Shown here piece after piece: positions 25,479 to 33,404 of a stretch of 33,869 nucleotides of DNA. Positions within the stretch are counted from its first letter, which is position 1, and every line of letters begins with the position of its first letter. The stretch comes from Lachnospiraceae bacterium (lineage in GTDB: Bacteria; Bacillota; Clostridia; Lachnospirales; Lachnospiraceae). The notes below the pieces were generated by a model. It was not told where the DNA came from. It saw nothing but the letters and a program-made list of their open reading frames with translations, and did not search any database. The stretch is from NCBI GenBank assembly GCA_011959925.1, contig BLMD01000392.1, positions 1-33,869 on the forward strand, written 5' to 3'. The position numbers and the translations under genes are program-made.

Positions 25479-26417
25479 ATGAACGTAGAAGTGATTTTTG
25501 CGCAGATGCTCATGCTGTTTGCCATGATGCTGACTGGGTATTGGATCTGGAAAAAAGAATGGTTTGACGAAGCGGCATATCAGAAACTCTCGAAAATCGT
25601 CGTAAATATCTTAAATCCGATTCTGGTTATTTACGGGGTGGTGGGTAAGGATTCCGGAGGCGATGCAGAACTTGTACTGTGGAATTTGGGTTTTGTCGCT
25701 CTTTTTTATGTGATTCTGATTCTGACGGGACTGGTATACGTCTGGGTCTTTCGTCCGGCAGAATCCGAGCGAAGGCTGTATCGATTGATGACGATTTTTC
25801 CGAATGTCGGATTTATGGGAATACCGGTGATTTCCGCAGTGTTTGGGGAAGAAAGCATGATTTATATTGTGCTGTATATGCTTGGGTATAATCTGATCTT
25901 GTATACGTACGGTCTTGCCCTGGCAAGAAAGGCGGCGGAAGACGCCGGTTCTGTTGTCAGCCGGGAACAGAACCAGTGGAAACGCATGATCAATCCCGGA
26001 ACGATTTCTTCCGTGGCTGCCGTAATCATTTTTCTGTTTGGCATTCCGCTGCCGGCGCCTGCGGTAAATTTTTGTGATTATATGGGAAACGCGACGATTC
26101 CACTGTCTATGCTTTTGATCGGCATGTCGATTGCAAAGGCGGATTTAAAAAAGATTTTCTCGAACGGAAAGATCTATGCTTATACGGCAGTCAAAATGCT
26201 GCTTTTGCCGATTCTGATGATTGTCCTGTTCCGGCCGTTTTCTGTAGAACCTGTAATATTCGGAGTATTTATTCTGCAGCTTGCCATGCCGGTGGGCAGT
26301 ATTGTAACGTTGGTGGCAAAAGAAAGCGGCGCAGATGAGACGCTTTGTACCAACGGGATTGTGCTTAGTACATTGGCGTCCATCGTTACGATTCCGCTTG
26401 TATGTATGTTTCTGTAG
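25479..26417 (+). CDS. AEC-family (auxin efflux carrier-like) transporter
   Basis: The 312-residue membrane protein has about ten hydrophobic helices in two halves. Typical AEC segments are visible: an N-terminal FAQMLMLFAMMLTGYWIWKK, FPNVGFMGIPVISAVFG (~110-126) and a C-terminal LQLAMPVGSIVTLVAKESGA followed by a final helix. Bacterial members move malate or other carboxylates or remain unassigned, and the substrate cannot be read here. ATG 25479 follows AAAGGAG. It is transcribed towards the DUF4317 gene, with only 41 bases between the two stops and no clear terminator in that gap. Confidence 0.87.
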   Translation: MNVEVIFAQMLMLFAMMLTGYWIWKKEWFDEAAYQKLSKIVVNILNPILVIYGVVGKDSGGDAELVLWNLGFVALFYVILILTGLVYVWVFRPAESERRLYRLMTIFPNVGFMGIPVISAVFGEESMIYIVLYMLGYNLILYTYGLALARKAAEDAGSVVSREQNQWKRMINPGTISSVAAVIIFLFGIPLPAPAVNFCDYMGNATIPLSMLLIGMSIAKADLKKIFSNGKIYAYTAVKMLLLPILMIVLFRPFSVEPVIFGVFILQLAMPVGSIVTLVAKESGADETLCTNGIVLSTLASIVTIPLVCMFL

Positions 26418-26458
26418 TCCGTCTTTCCCAAGGACAAATCTGCGGCGAAATGGCTGGG

Positions 26459-27718
26459 TCAGACCGTGGTATTGACACCGTTGATGGCGGCATGTTCGTT
26501 TTCTTCCATCGGAATGACCAGGCATTTTTTGCCGTCGATCATCTGAGATTTGATATGGGCGGCTTTTTCCGGTTTGACACGAAGGATCACGTCGTAAGTT
26601 TTGGGGAGTCCCGGAACGTCTTCTTCGGAAAGTCCGGCAAGCATGCGGGCGTCTTTTAATTCCTGTTCCAGAACGCCGACTTTTTGTACCAGTTCTTTTT
26701 CCTGCCGCTTTCGGCTTCCGTCTTTGGCGGCCTTCTCATCGATCAGGTGGCTGATAGGCGGCGCTTCGTCCTGAAATTCTTCCCGGCAGGCGTTTTGTAT
26801 GACGGCGGCTGCCGTTTCCAAAACGGCGGATTCTTCGAGCAGTTCTTTGAGGGTATCCGGCGTTAAACACAGCGGTTCTTTCGGTACATCGTCTTCTTCT
26901 GCCGTCTCTTCTGCGGCAAGATCGGACAGTTCCTGCTGAAGTTCGCAGAATACGTCGCGGGAAGCTTCTTCATCCCCGCTGTAAGCGTTTTTGATGATGG
27001 AAGTAAACGCCAGTTTTTGTTCTGCGGCGGTCTTTTTTGCGCTGCAGCCTAAAATATCTTCCATCAGCTCCGTGTGCGGTTCCCTGGCATTTTTGTGGTA
27101 GGTTAATACGGCGTGCAGGTCGCTGCTTCTGTCTGTAAAGGCGGGAAACAAGAAGCCGCTTTCCGGCGGAGTGACAATCCAGTCCCGGATTCTGGGACCG
27201 ATCCTGTTTTCTTCTTCACGGTATCCAAGCCCCGGTTTGCTTAAGCTGACCGGGCAGATAGCGCAGAGCAGGTATTCATAGACTTCTTCCGATTCGTCCA
27301 GTTTGCTGTTGTCGCTTGTTTTTGTAATGACGTCGTAGGCGTCGTGGAAGATTAAGATCAAGTAGTTTCCTGCATATTCGTAGTGGTCGATGATCAGGTC
27401 GTAGAAGCGTTCCAGCAGGTCTTCATTCTGCAGGGCGCTGCTTCTTAAAGCGGTCAAAAACTGCTGTCTGCCTCCGGCGGATTCTTCTTCCGTCGGAAAT
27501 TCCAGTTCCAAAAGGTTGTTGCCCAGGGTTCCGGAAAGTGCCTTTTTGGCGATTTCTAAGTATTTGAAGAATTCTTCTTCTTCTAAATTTAAAAACGTTT
27601 CGGTCAGCTTTACCACGCGGTTGCGTTCACCGTCTACATAGCAGCCGCACATGCGTGTGAACGTGCAGGCATCTTTTTTGAAACGGCGTTTCAGTTCTAA
27701 GACATCTTTTTTTGTCAT
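26459..27718 (-). CDS. DUF4317-family protein (419 aa)
   Basis: A soluble, acidic protein that starts MTKKDVLELKRRFKKDACTF and contains MCGCYVDGERNRVVKLTETF, the conserved opening I associate with DUF4317 proteins of Clostridia. The middle (~130-215) includes YLILIFHDAYDVITKT and a conserved CPVSLSKPGLGYREEENRIG segment. The end has a coiled-coil stretch (~340-380). No function is known for the family, and no membrane segment or catalytic motif is obvious. GAGGAAA lies before the ATG on the minus strand. It is monocistronic, divergent from the lipoprotein gene and convergent with the AEC gene. Confidence 0.85.
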   Translation of the reverse strand: MTKKDVLELKRRFKKDACTFTRMCGCYVDGERNRVVKLTETFLNLEEEEFFKYLEIAKKALSGTLGNNLLELEFPTEEESAGGRQQFLTALRSSALQNEDLLERFYDLIIDHYEYAGNYLILIFHDAYDVITKTSDNSKLDESEEVYEYLLCAICPVSLSKPGLGYREEENRIGPRIRDWIVTPPESGFLFPAFTDRSSDLHAVLTYHKNAREPHTELMEDILGCSAKKTAAEQKLAFTSIIKNAYSGDEEASRDVFCELQQELSDLAAEETAEEDDVPKEPLCLTPDTLKELLEESAVLETAAAVIQNACREEFQDEAPPISHLIDEKAAKDGSRKRQEKELVQKVGVLEQELKDARMLAGLSEEDVPGLPKTYDVILRVKPEKAAHIKSQMIDGKKCLVIPMEENEHAAINGVNTTV

Positions 27719-27817
27719 ATGGTTTCCTCGTTTCTTGTATTGCGTATTTAGTTGCAGTTATCGTCGGATACAGTGCAGAAATATTATATAGAAAAAGAAG
27801 AAAAATGGCAAGATATG

Positions 27818-27826
27818 TGCTATACT
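27818..27826 (+). promoter_or_regulatory. Extended -10 promoter of the lipoprotein gene
   Basis: TGCTATACT (27818-27826) is a TGn-extended -10, 65 bases before the start. The -35 region is A-rich without a clear hexamer. Confidence 0.5.
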
Positions 27827-27891
27827 GAATAAAAGCGGCATCTCTGATCCATACTACGGAAAGAAAACGATTTATGAAGGAGATTTCAGAT

Positions 27892-28764
27892 ATGAAGAAG
27901 AGAGCAATGTTACTGTTTTTTACATCGGTGCTTTGTATGGCGTTTGCCGTGGGATGCGGACGGGGAAAACAGGACAATGCAGACGGCAGTCATCAGACGG
28001 CGCAGGATACGCAGCAGGGCGGCGAAATCGACAGTACCGGAACGGAATCTGCGGCGGATTCGGAAACGACCAGCCAGCTGCAGCTGGGGAACGCGGTGGA
28101 GATTCCGGAGAGCTTTGACGGGGAACTGGCAGAGACAGAGGCGCATCCGCAATTGGAAAAGGCGATTGCGGAGTACAGCGGCATCGCAGAAGAAGATTAC
28201 GGCAATGTGCGGTATTATTACAATTATGTGGATTTAAACGGCGACGGCAGAAACGAGATTCTGGCGCTGGTTTTGGGACAGGATGTCACGGGGATTGACG
28301 GGAATATGCTGCTTTGGCTGGATGAGCCGGAGGATGTGAATGTGACGTCGCATTCGATCCGACAGGTGTTTCGTCAGGTGGGCGCGCCGATTTATATCAG
28401 CAACCATATGACAGAAGGATACCGGGATCTGATCATTACGGAAAAACAGGCGGCAAATGGAAACGGAGACCGCACAAAGGCGGTCAATGCAGCCAATGCC
28501 GGACGCACGGTGGACGGGGAAGAGACTTCCCTGGATGAAACGGCGGGACTGGACGAAACAACGGGCGAAAACGGAGCGGAAATGATCTCCATCGAACAGA
28601 CCTATTTTCTGTCCGTCTGGAAAGGAGATAAGTATCAGGAACTGGAAGAGGCGACGGCAATTTCTTCCTTGGACGGATACGAAGGAACCGCTATTTTAAC
28701 AAACAATATGGAAAGCGATATCGTAACAGACAATTATCACTTTCTCGGAGAAGCTATGAAGTAG
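27892..28764 (+). CDS. Lipoprotein of unknown function (290 aa)
   Basis: A signal peptide with a lipobox (MAFAVGCG) ends in the Cys that would be lipidated, so the protein sits on the outer face of the membrane. A Gly/Thr/Asp-rich linker (~22-65) is followed by a domain with RYYYNYVDLNGDGRNEILAL. Its DxNxDGxxE pattern resembles calcium-binding or FG-GAP-like loops of surface proteins. A second low-complexity acidic insert lies at ~195-225. I choose ATG 27892 over ATG 27874 because AAGGAG (27877-27882) lies between them, 9 bases from the former. The family is not recognised. The phosphotransferase gene follows after 29 bases, so they may share a transcript. Confidence 0.78.
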   Translation: MKKRAMLLFFTSVLCMAFAVGCGRGKQDNADGSHQTAQDTQQGGEIDSTGTESAADSETTSQLQLGNAVEIPESFDGELAETEAHPQLEKAIAEYSGIAEEDYGNVRYYYNYVDLNGDGRNEILALVLGQDVTGIDGNMLLWLDEPEDVNVTSHSIRQVFRQVGAPIYISNHMTEGYRDLIITEKQAANGNGDRTKAVNAANAGRTVDGEETSLDETAGLDETTGENGAEMISIEQTYFLSVWKGDKYQELEEATAISSLDGYEGTAILTNNMESDIVTDNYHFLGEAMK

Positions 28765-28793
28765 ATGCCAACATTCAGAAGGGGGAGATACGC

Positions 28794-30317
28794 TTGCTGA
28801 AACAATACAGGGATAAGGACTGCATGCAGGGAATCGGGATGCCCGCCGGATCTGAATTTCGGAAACATCCAATGGATCAGGAGGAGATGAAGGCGCTGAT
28901 CAAAGAAAAACGGTCCCGTCTGGTCAGTCAGCAGATGCTGATCAAAGAACACAGGATACCGGTTTTTGTTCTGGTGGACGGCTGGGGCGCCGCCGGCAAA
29001 GGGACGCTGATCGGAAATTTAATTAAGGATCTGGATCCGAGGTTTTTCAGCGTGATTACAATGAAAGAACCGGGAGAAGAAGAATTGCGGAAACCGTTTT
29101 TATGGCGTTACATGGAAACGATTCCGGAAGCGGGAAAGTTTGTGTTTTTAGATTCCGGATGGCTCAATGAAACCGTTTCGGATGTGATCGGTCATCGTAT
29201 CAAAGAACAGGATTTGGAGAAACGCCTGAAACAAATCGGCATTTTTGAACGCCAGTTAAAGGATAACGGTTACCTTGTGGTAAAATTATTTTTGCAGATT
29301 TCTCCTTCGGAGCAGAAAGAGCGGTTAGAAAAGCTGAGAGAAGAGAAAGATACGAAATGGCGCGTTGCCGAAAAAGACCTGCTGCAGGTAAAGAAACGGG
29401 AAAAATACGAAAAGGTATACGACAGGATATTAGAAGCCACGCATACGGCTTCCATTCCCTGGAATATCATAGACGCCGCGGATAAGAGACAGGCGCTGCT
29501 GCAGGTGCTACATTTACTGACCAGCCAGATCGATCAGGCAGTAGAAAATCTAAATGTGCTGCCTGAAATTTTACATAAAGATTATCCGCTGCTTAAAATG
29601 CCGCTTCTTTCGCAGGTGCCCCTGGATCAGGAAATGACGAAAGAAGCATACGATATCCGGTTGAAAGAGCTGCAGAAAAAATTAAAGAAGCTGCACAATA
29701 AGATTTACAGAAAGCGGATCCCGGTGATTATTGCATACGAGGGCTGGGACGCCGCCGGAAAGGGCGGAAATATCAAACGCTTAACCAGCGCGTTGGATCC
29801 CAGAGGGTTTGAAGTACATCCGATCGCTTCGCCGGAGCCGCATGAAAAAGCGCGCCATCATCTGTGGCGGTTTTATCACCGGCTGCCAAAGGACGGCCAT
29901 ATTGCAATTTTTGACCGGACCTGGTACGGAAGGGTGATGGTAGAGCGGCTGGAAGGATTCTGTACGGAAAATGACTGGAAACGGGCGTATAACGAGATCA
30001 ATGAATTTGAACAGGAATTGTCCGACTGGGGCGCGCTGATCTTAAAGTTCTGGGTTCACATTGACAAAGATACGCAGCTCGCCCGCTTTACACAGCGGCA
30101 GAATACGCCGGAGAAACGGTGGAAGATTACGGAAGAAGACTGGCGCAACCGGGAAAAATGGGATGCGTATGAAGCGTGTGTGGATGAGATGATCGCGAGA
30201 ACATCTACAGAATACGCGCCATGGTTTATCATTCAGTCCAACAATAAATATTTTGCCAGGATCCAGGCGATTGAAACGGTAATCGCAGAGATAGAAAAGA
30301 GGGTGGGGAGCGTATGA
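28794..30317 (+). CDS. Polyphosphate:AMP phosphotransferase-like, tandem PPK2 domains (507 aa)
   Basis: Two PPK2 kinase domains lie in one chain. The first (~50-250) has the P-loop GWGAAGKGT at 63-71. The second (~305-505) has EGWDAAGKGG at 316-325 with DRTWYGRV at 374-381 and the lid Arg region KARHHLWRFYHRLP. This two-domain layout is that of class II PPK2 (polyphosphate:AMP phosphotransferase), which makes ADP from AMP using polyphosphate. In such enzymes the C-terminal domain usually carries activity. The first domain here keeps its P-loop but lacks the DRTWYGR motif (it has DSGWLNE), fitting that rule. The TTG start at 28794 is preferred because GGGGGAG lies 6 bases upstream. Confidence 0.88.
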   Translation: MLKQYRDKDCMQGIGMPAGSEFRKHPMDQEEMKALIKEKRSRLVSQQMLIKEHRIPVFVLVDGWGAAGKGTLIGNLIKDLDPRFFSVITMKEPGEEELRKPFLWRYMETIPEAGKFVFLDSGWLNETVSDVIGHRIKEQDLEKRLKQIGIFERQLKDNGYLVVKLFLQISPSEQKERLEKLREEKDTKWRVAEKDLLQVKKREKYEKVYDRILEATHTASIPWNIIDAADKRQALLQVLHLLTSQIDQAVENLNVLPEILHKDYPLLKMPLLSQVPLDQEMTKEAYDIRLKELQKKLKKLHNKIYRKRIPVIIAYEGWDAAGKGGNIKRLTSALDPRGFEVHPIASPEPHEKARHHLWRFYHRLPKDGHIAIFDRTWYGRVMVERLEGFCTENDWKRAYNEINEFEQELSDWGALILKFWVHIDKDTQLARFTQRQNTPEKRWKITEEDWRNREKWDAYEACVDEMIARTSTEYAPWFIIQSNNKYFARIQAIETVIAEIEKRVGSV

Positions 30318-30856
30318 GTAAATTGTCATCCAAACAACTGGTGTACGCGTCGGCGGCAATTGCGCTTGCGATGGTGACTTCTATGATCAAACTGTTTTCG
30401 ATGCCTATGGGCGGTTCCGTGACGCTGCTTAGTATGCTGTTTATTGTTTTGATCGGTTATTGGTACGGTCCGGCGGCGGGGATGATTTCGGGAGCGGCGT
30501 ACGGATTGCTGCAGTTTGTGATCGAACCGTACTTTTTTACGATACCGCAGGTAGTCGTGGATTATCTGCTGGCATTTGGCGCATTGGGCCTGTCCGGATT
30601 TTTCCGGAATTACAAATACGGGCTTACGATCGGCTATCTTGCAGGAGCGGCAGGCAGATGTCTGTTTGCGTTTTTTTCCGGATGGATTTTTTTTGGCGCG
30701 TATGCGTCGGATTACGGTATGGCGGCTCCGGTGTATTCCCTTGTATATAACGGGTCTTATCTGGGAGCGGAGGCATTGATTACAATTCTCGTGATCCAGC
30801 TACCTCCTGTGAAAAAAGCGCTCGCCCATATGAAAAAGATGGCGTTGGGCGAATAA
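30314..30856 (+). CDS. thiT: ThiT-like thiamine transporter, ECF S component
   Basis: A small polytopic protein of 180 residues with about six helices. It shows the ThiT pattern ALAMVTSMIKLFSMPMGGSV near the N-terminus, a GYWYGPAAGMISGAAYGLLQ segment and the conserved end YNGSYLGAEALIT. ThiT binds thiamine and works with a shared ECF energising module (EcfA, EcfA', EcfT) encoded elsewhere. The start overlaps the PPK2 stop (ATGA), so the two are translationally coupled. There is therefore no room for a TPP riboswitch directly before it, unlike many thiT genes. A strong terminator follows. Confidence 0.87.
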   Translation: MSKLSSKQLVYASAAIALAMVTSMIKLFSMPMGGSVTLLSMLFIVLIGYWYGPAAGMISGAAYGLLQFVIEPYFFTIPQVVVDYLLAFGALGLSGFFRNYKYGLTIGYLAGAAGRCLFAFFSGWIFFGAYASDYGMAAPVYSLVYNGSYLGAEALITILVIQLPPVKKALAHMKKMALGE

Positions 30857-30861
30857 AAAAT

Positions 30862-30900
30862 ATCCTGCTTTAGAATGTGTTTTGTATTCTAAAGCAGGAT
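30862..30900. terminator. Bidirectional terminator between thiT and the small minus-strand gene
   Basis: A perfect 15-bp stem ATCCTGCTTTAGAAT / ATTCTAAAGCAGGAT with a 9-base loop, with A-rich sequence on the left (AAAAAAT) and GTTTTAATTT on the right. It can end both converging transcripts. Confidence 0.88.
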
Positions 30901-30903
30901 GTT

Positions 30904-31098
30904 TTAATTTCCCTTGCTGCTCAAAGGATTGCTGCGTCCTTCAAAAAACGGGCTGTTGTCCGGAATCGGCCGGTCGGATTTGCTGTACAGGCTCTGCTGC
31001 CGCAGCGCGTCGGGAGACGGAGAGGCTTCTTTCTTTTTGCGGACATTGGAATGTTCTCTGTGGCAGTTGGAGTCTGCGCATTTTGTTGGATCTTCCAT
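30904..31098 (-). CDS. Small cysteine-containing protein (64 aa)
   Basis: On the minus strand ATG 31098 is preceded by AAGGAGGTCCCT, a strong ribosome binding site. The product starts MEDPTKCADSNCHREHSNVR and is hydrophilic, with a basic middle (RKKKEASPSPDALRQQ) and a Pro/Ser-rich end. The Cys-x4-Cys-His-x2-His cluster could bind a metal. No family is recognised. It is a single gene running into the shared terminator with thiT. The good ribosome binding site and precise end at a terminator make it likely real despite its size. Confidence 0.6.
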   Translation of the reverse strand: MEDPTKCADSNCHREHSNVRKKKEASPSPDALRQQSLYSKSDRPIPDNSPFFEGRSNPLSSKGN

Positions 31099-31224
31099 AG
31101 GGACCTCCTTGTGTGTTTTCTGTTATTTTGGATTATTTTTTAAAAAATATGCAGAGATTCGGAATTTTGAATCGGCAGGCAGGGAGCTCAGGCGTCTTCT
31201 TGCCAATGGCGGGTGTTTTTGTGT

Positions 31225-31230
31225 TATAAT
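31225..31230 (+). promoter_or_regulatory. -10 element before the AAA-ATPase gene
   Basis: A perfect TATAAT lies 66 bases before the start codon. The best -35 (TTGCCA, 31200-31205) is 19 bases away, longer than usual. Confidence 0.4.
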
Positions 31231-31296
31231 GAGACCGTATCATAGTGTATACGTGACTGTGTGAATTATCTTAGGTAGAAGGAGCGTGAACAAACA

Positions 31297-33024
31297 ATGG
31301 ATACCAATAAAAAAATGCTTCCGATCGGAATTGATAATTTTGAAAAATTAAGAGAAGAAAATTTTTATTATGTGGATAAAACGGGTTTGATCCGGGATTT
31401 GCTTTATAATTGGGGCGAAGTAAATTTATTTACAAGACCCCGTCGGTTTGGGAAATCATTAAATATGAATATGCTGAAGCGTTTTTTTGAAATCGGAGGG
31501 AGAAAGGAGATTTTTGACGGACTGCAGATTATGGAGGAAAGAGATCTGTGCGAGCGGTATATGGGAAAGTTTCCGGTAATTTCTATTTCCTTAAAAGCTG
31601 TCAATGGTATGGATTTTACAGCAGCCCGTTCCATGCTGTGTTCTGTGGTTGGGAAAGAAGCCATGCGCTTTCAGTTTCTTATGGAAAGTGAACGGCTGTC
31701 AGAAAAGGAAAAAGAGCTGTATGAGCTTTTGACAAAAATAGGAAGACCAGGGGAAGCCGCGTTTATTATGGAAGATTCTGTATTAGAGGGAAGCTTGCAG
31801 ACGCTTTGCGGATTGTTGGAACGGCATTATGATAGAAAAGCCATTCTTTTGATCGACGAATATGACGTACCGCTTGCAAAAGCGTTTGAACGTGGGTATT
31901 ACGATCAGATGCTTGTTCTGATCCGGAATTTGTTTGAATATACGCTGAAAACAAATGACAGCCTGCGGTTTGCAGTTCTGACCGGATGTATGCGGATTTC
32001 AAAGGAAAGCATCTTTACGGGGCTGAATAATTTGAAGGTGTTATCTGTCGTAGAAGATCGTTTTGACGAATATTTTGGATTTACGAATCAGGAAGTCAGG
32101 GATATGATGGAATACTATGGCTGTGCCTGCCAATATGAAGTGACGAAAGATTGGTATGACGGATATGAATTCGGTCATACGGATGTGTACTGTCCATGGG
32201 ATGTCATTAATTACTGTGACAGTCTGCGGGCAAACAGCCGTGCGCAGCCGCAGAACTATTGGTCCAATACCAGCGGCAACGAGGCAGTTCGGAAGTTTGT
32301 GGAACTGTCGAGTAATGGTATGGCGAAGAATGAAATGGAACGTCTGATTGCCGGAGAGACGATACAAAAAAAAATCCGGCAGGAATTAACGTATCGGGAT
32401 ATGTACGATTCGATCGATCATTTGTGGAGTCTTTTATTTATGACGGGGTATGTGACAAAGAGAGGAATGCCGAAGGGAAAAATGTTTTCGATTGCAATTC
32501 CCAATATGGAAATCCGTGAAATTTTTACCGACCAGATTATGGAATTTTTCAGGGAAGGCGTGAAAAAAGCAGGAGAAGTTGTAGATCGATTCTGCAGCGC
32601 TCTTGAGGATGGTGATACAGAACAGGCAGAACGATGTCTGGAGGGATATTTGAGAAAGACCGTCAGTATACGGGATACGTTTATAAACAGGCAGATGACA
32701 GAAAACTTTTACCATGGGATTCTGCTTGGGATTTTGGCTTCCCGAGACAGCTGGATGGTATTGTCTAATCATGAAACAGGAGACGGGTACGGAGATATTC
32801 TTGTGGAAACGGAAGATCAGACCGTCGGTATGGTGATTGAAGTTAAGTATGCCAGAGACGGAAATTTGGAAGCGGGATGCCGGAAAGCCCTGTCGCAGAT
32901 TGAGAAAAACCGGTATATGGAGTATCTGCTGGAAGAAGGGGTGGAAAAGATTTTAAAATATGGAATCGCATGTTATAAGAAGAGATGCCGGATTGTTTTG
33001 GGCGGAATTTGGACTATGGAATAG
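31297..33024 (+). CDS. AAA-ATPase-like protein with C-terminal PD-(D/E)XK domain (575 aa)
   Basis: The N-terminal ATPase part carries Walker A RPRRFGKSLN (47-56) and Walker B ILLIDEYD (183-190), with the family hallmark FYYVDKTGLI at 23-32. The C-terminus has a nuclease-like fold: GDGYGDILVE with Asp500, then IEVKYA with Glu515 and Lys517, and a QIEKNRY helix. This is the AAA-ATPase_like plus DUF1703 (PDDEXK_9) architecture, often present in many copies in gut Firmicutes and Bacteroidetes. Its function is unknown; defence or DNA processing has been suggested from fold only. ATG follows AAGGAG. It stands alone between thiT and the fatty-acid operon. Confidence 0.88.
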   Translation: MDTNKKMLPIGIDNFEKLREENFYYVDKTGLIRDLLYNWGEVNLFTRPRRFGKSLNMNMLKRFFEIGGRKEIFDGLQIMEERDLCERYMGKFPVISISLKAVNGMDFTAARSMLCSVVGKEAMRFQFLMESERLSEKEKELYELLTKIGRPGEAAFIMEDSVLEGSLQTLCGLLERHYDRKAILLIDEYDVPLAKAFERGYYDQMLVLIRNLFEYTLKTNDSLRFAVLTGCMRISKESIFTGLNNLKVLSVVEDRFDEYFGFTNQEVRDMMEYYGCACQYEVTKDWYDGYEFGHTDVYCPWDVINYCDSLRANSRAQPQNYWSNTSGNEAVRKFVELSSNGMAKNEMERLIAGETIQKKIRQELTYRDMYDSIDHLWSLLFMTGYVTKRGMPKGKMFSIAIPNMEIREIFTDQIMEFFREGVKKAGEVVDRFCSALEDGDTEQAERCLEGYLRKTVSIRDTFINRQMTENFYHGILLGILASRDSWMVLSNHETGDGYGDILVETEDQTVGMVIEVKYARDGNLEAGCRKALSQIEKNRYMEYLLEEGVEKILKYGIACYKKRCRIVLGGIWTME

Positions 33025-33061
33025 CAATTAGAATTTTAATAAAAAAAGTTGAATTGTGTTG

Positions 33062-33090
33062 TTGACAAAACTTTCCAGCTGTAATATACT
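33062..33090 (+). promoter_or_regulatory. Promoter of the acpP-fabK operon
   Basis: TTGACA (33062-33067), 17 bases and TATACT (33085-33090) give a near-consensus vegetative promoter. The -10 and transcription start lie inside the left arm of the palindrome at 33084-33140, so a bound repressor would block it. Confidence 0.85.
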
Positions 33091-33140
33091 TTGCCTGTCA
33101 AATAATTTGATAATCAAACTATTTGACAGGCAAAGTATAT
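33084..33140. promoter_or_regulatory. 57-bp palindrome with four FabT-like half-sites
   Basis: The two 21-bp arms (33084-33104 and 33120-33140) are perfect reverse complements, and the 15-base centre is itself palindromic apart from one mismatched pair (105/119). Inside are four alternating half-sites: TCAAA (33098-33102), TTTGA (33106-33110), TCAAA (33114-33118) and TTTGA (33122-33126), each separated by 3 bases. TTTGA-n3-TCAAA matches the known operator form of FabT, the MarR-type fatty-acid repressor of Firmicutes. A FabT-like repressor is inferred; its gene is not in the window. Confidence 0.75.
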
Positions 33141-33169
33141 AATCAGGAAAAATAAAAGGAGAAAATGAT

Positions 33170-33403
33170 ATGTTGGAAAAATTAAAAGAGATTATTGCAG
33201 AACAGTTGGGAATCGCCGCGGATGAAATCAAAGCGGAAAGCAATTTCAAAGACGACCTGGGCGCGGATTCCCTGGATTTATTTGAACTGGTGATGAGCCT
33301 GGAGGAAGAATACGGCGTGGAGATTCCGTCCGAAGACTTAGAGAAGATCGCAACGGTTAACGACGTGATGGAATATTTAAAAGCAAAAGGTGTGGAAGTC
33401 TAA
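33170..33403 (+). CDS. acpP: Acyl carrier protein
   Basis: The 77-residue acidic protein has the phosphopantetheine site [10 protein letters not shown] (Ser at ~35) and the standard four-helix pattern, starting [15 protein letters not shown] and ending [14 protein letters not shown]. It carries growing acyl chains in type II fatty acid synthesis. ATG 33170 follows AAAAGGAG at 7 bases. It is the first gene of the operon, directly after the palindromic operator, with fabK starting 1 base after its stop. Many clostridial fab clusters begin with fabT and fabH; here acpP is first. Confidence 0.95.
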   Translation: MLEKLKEIIAEQLGIAADEIKAESNFKDDLGADSLDLFELVMSLEEEYGVEIPSEDLEKIATVNDVMEYLKAKGVEV

Positions 33404-33404
33404 G

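Noticed and set aside
30857-31297. Possible TPP riboswitch linked to thiT
   Set aside because: No thi-box-like conserved sequence is seen, and thiT overlaps the upstream gene on its 5' side.
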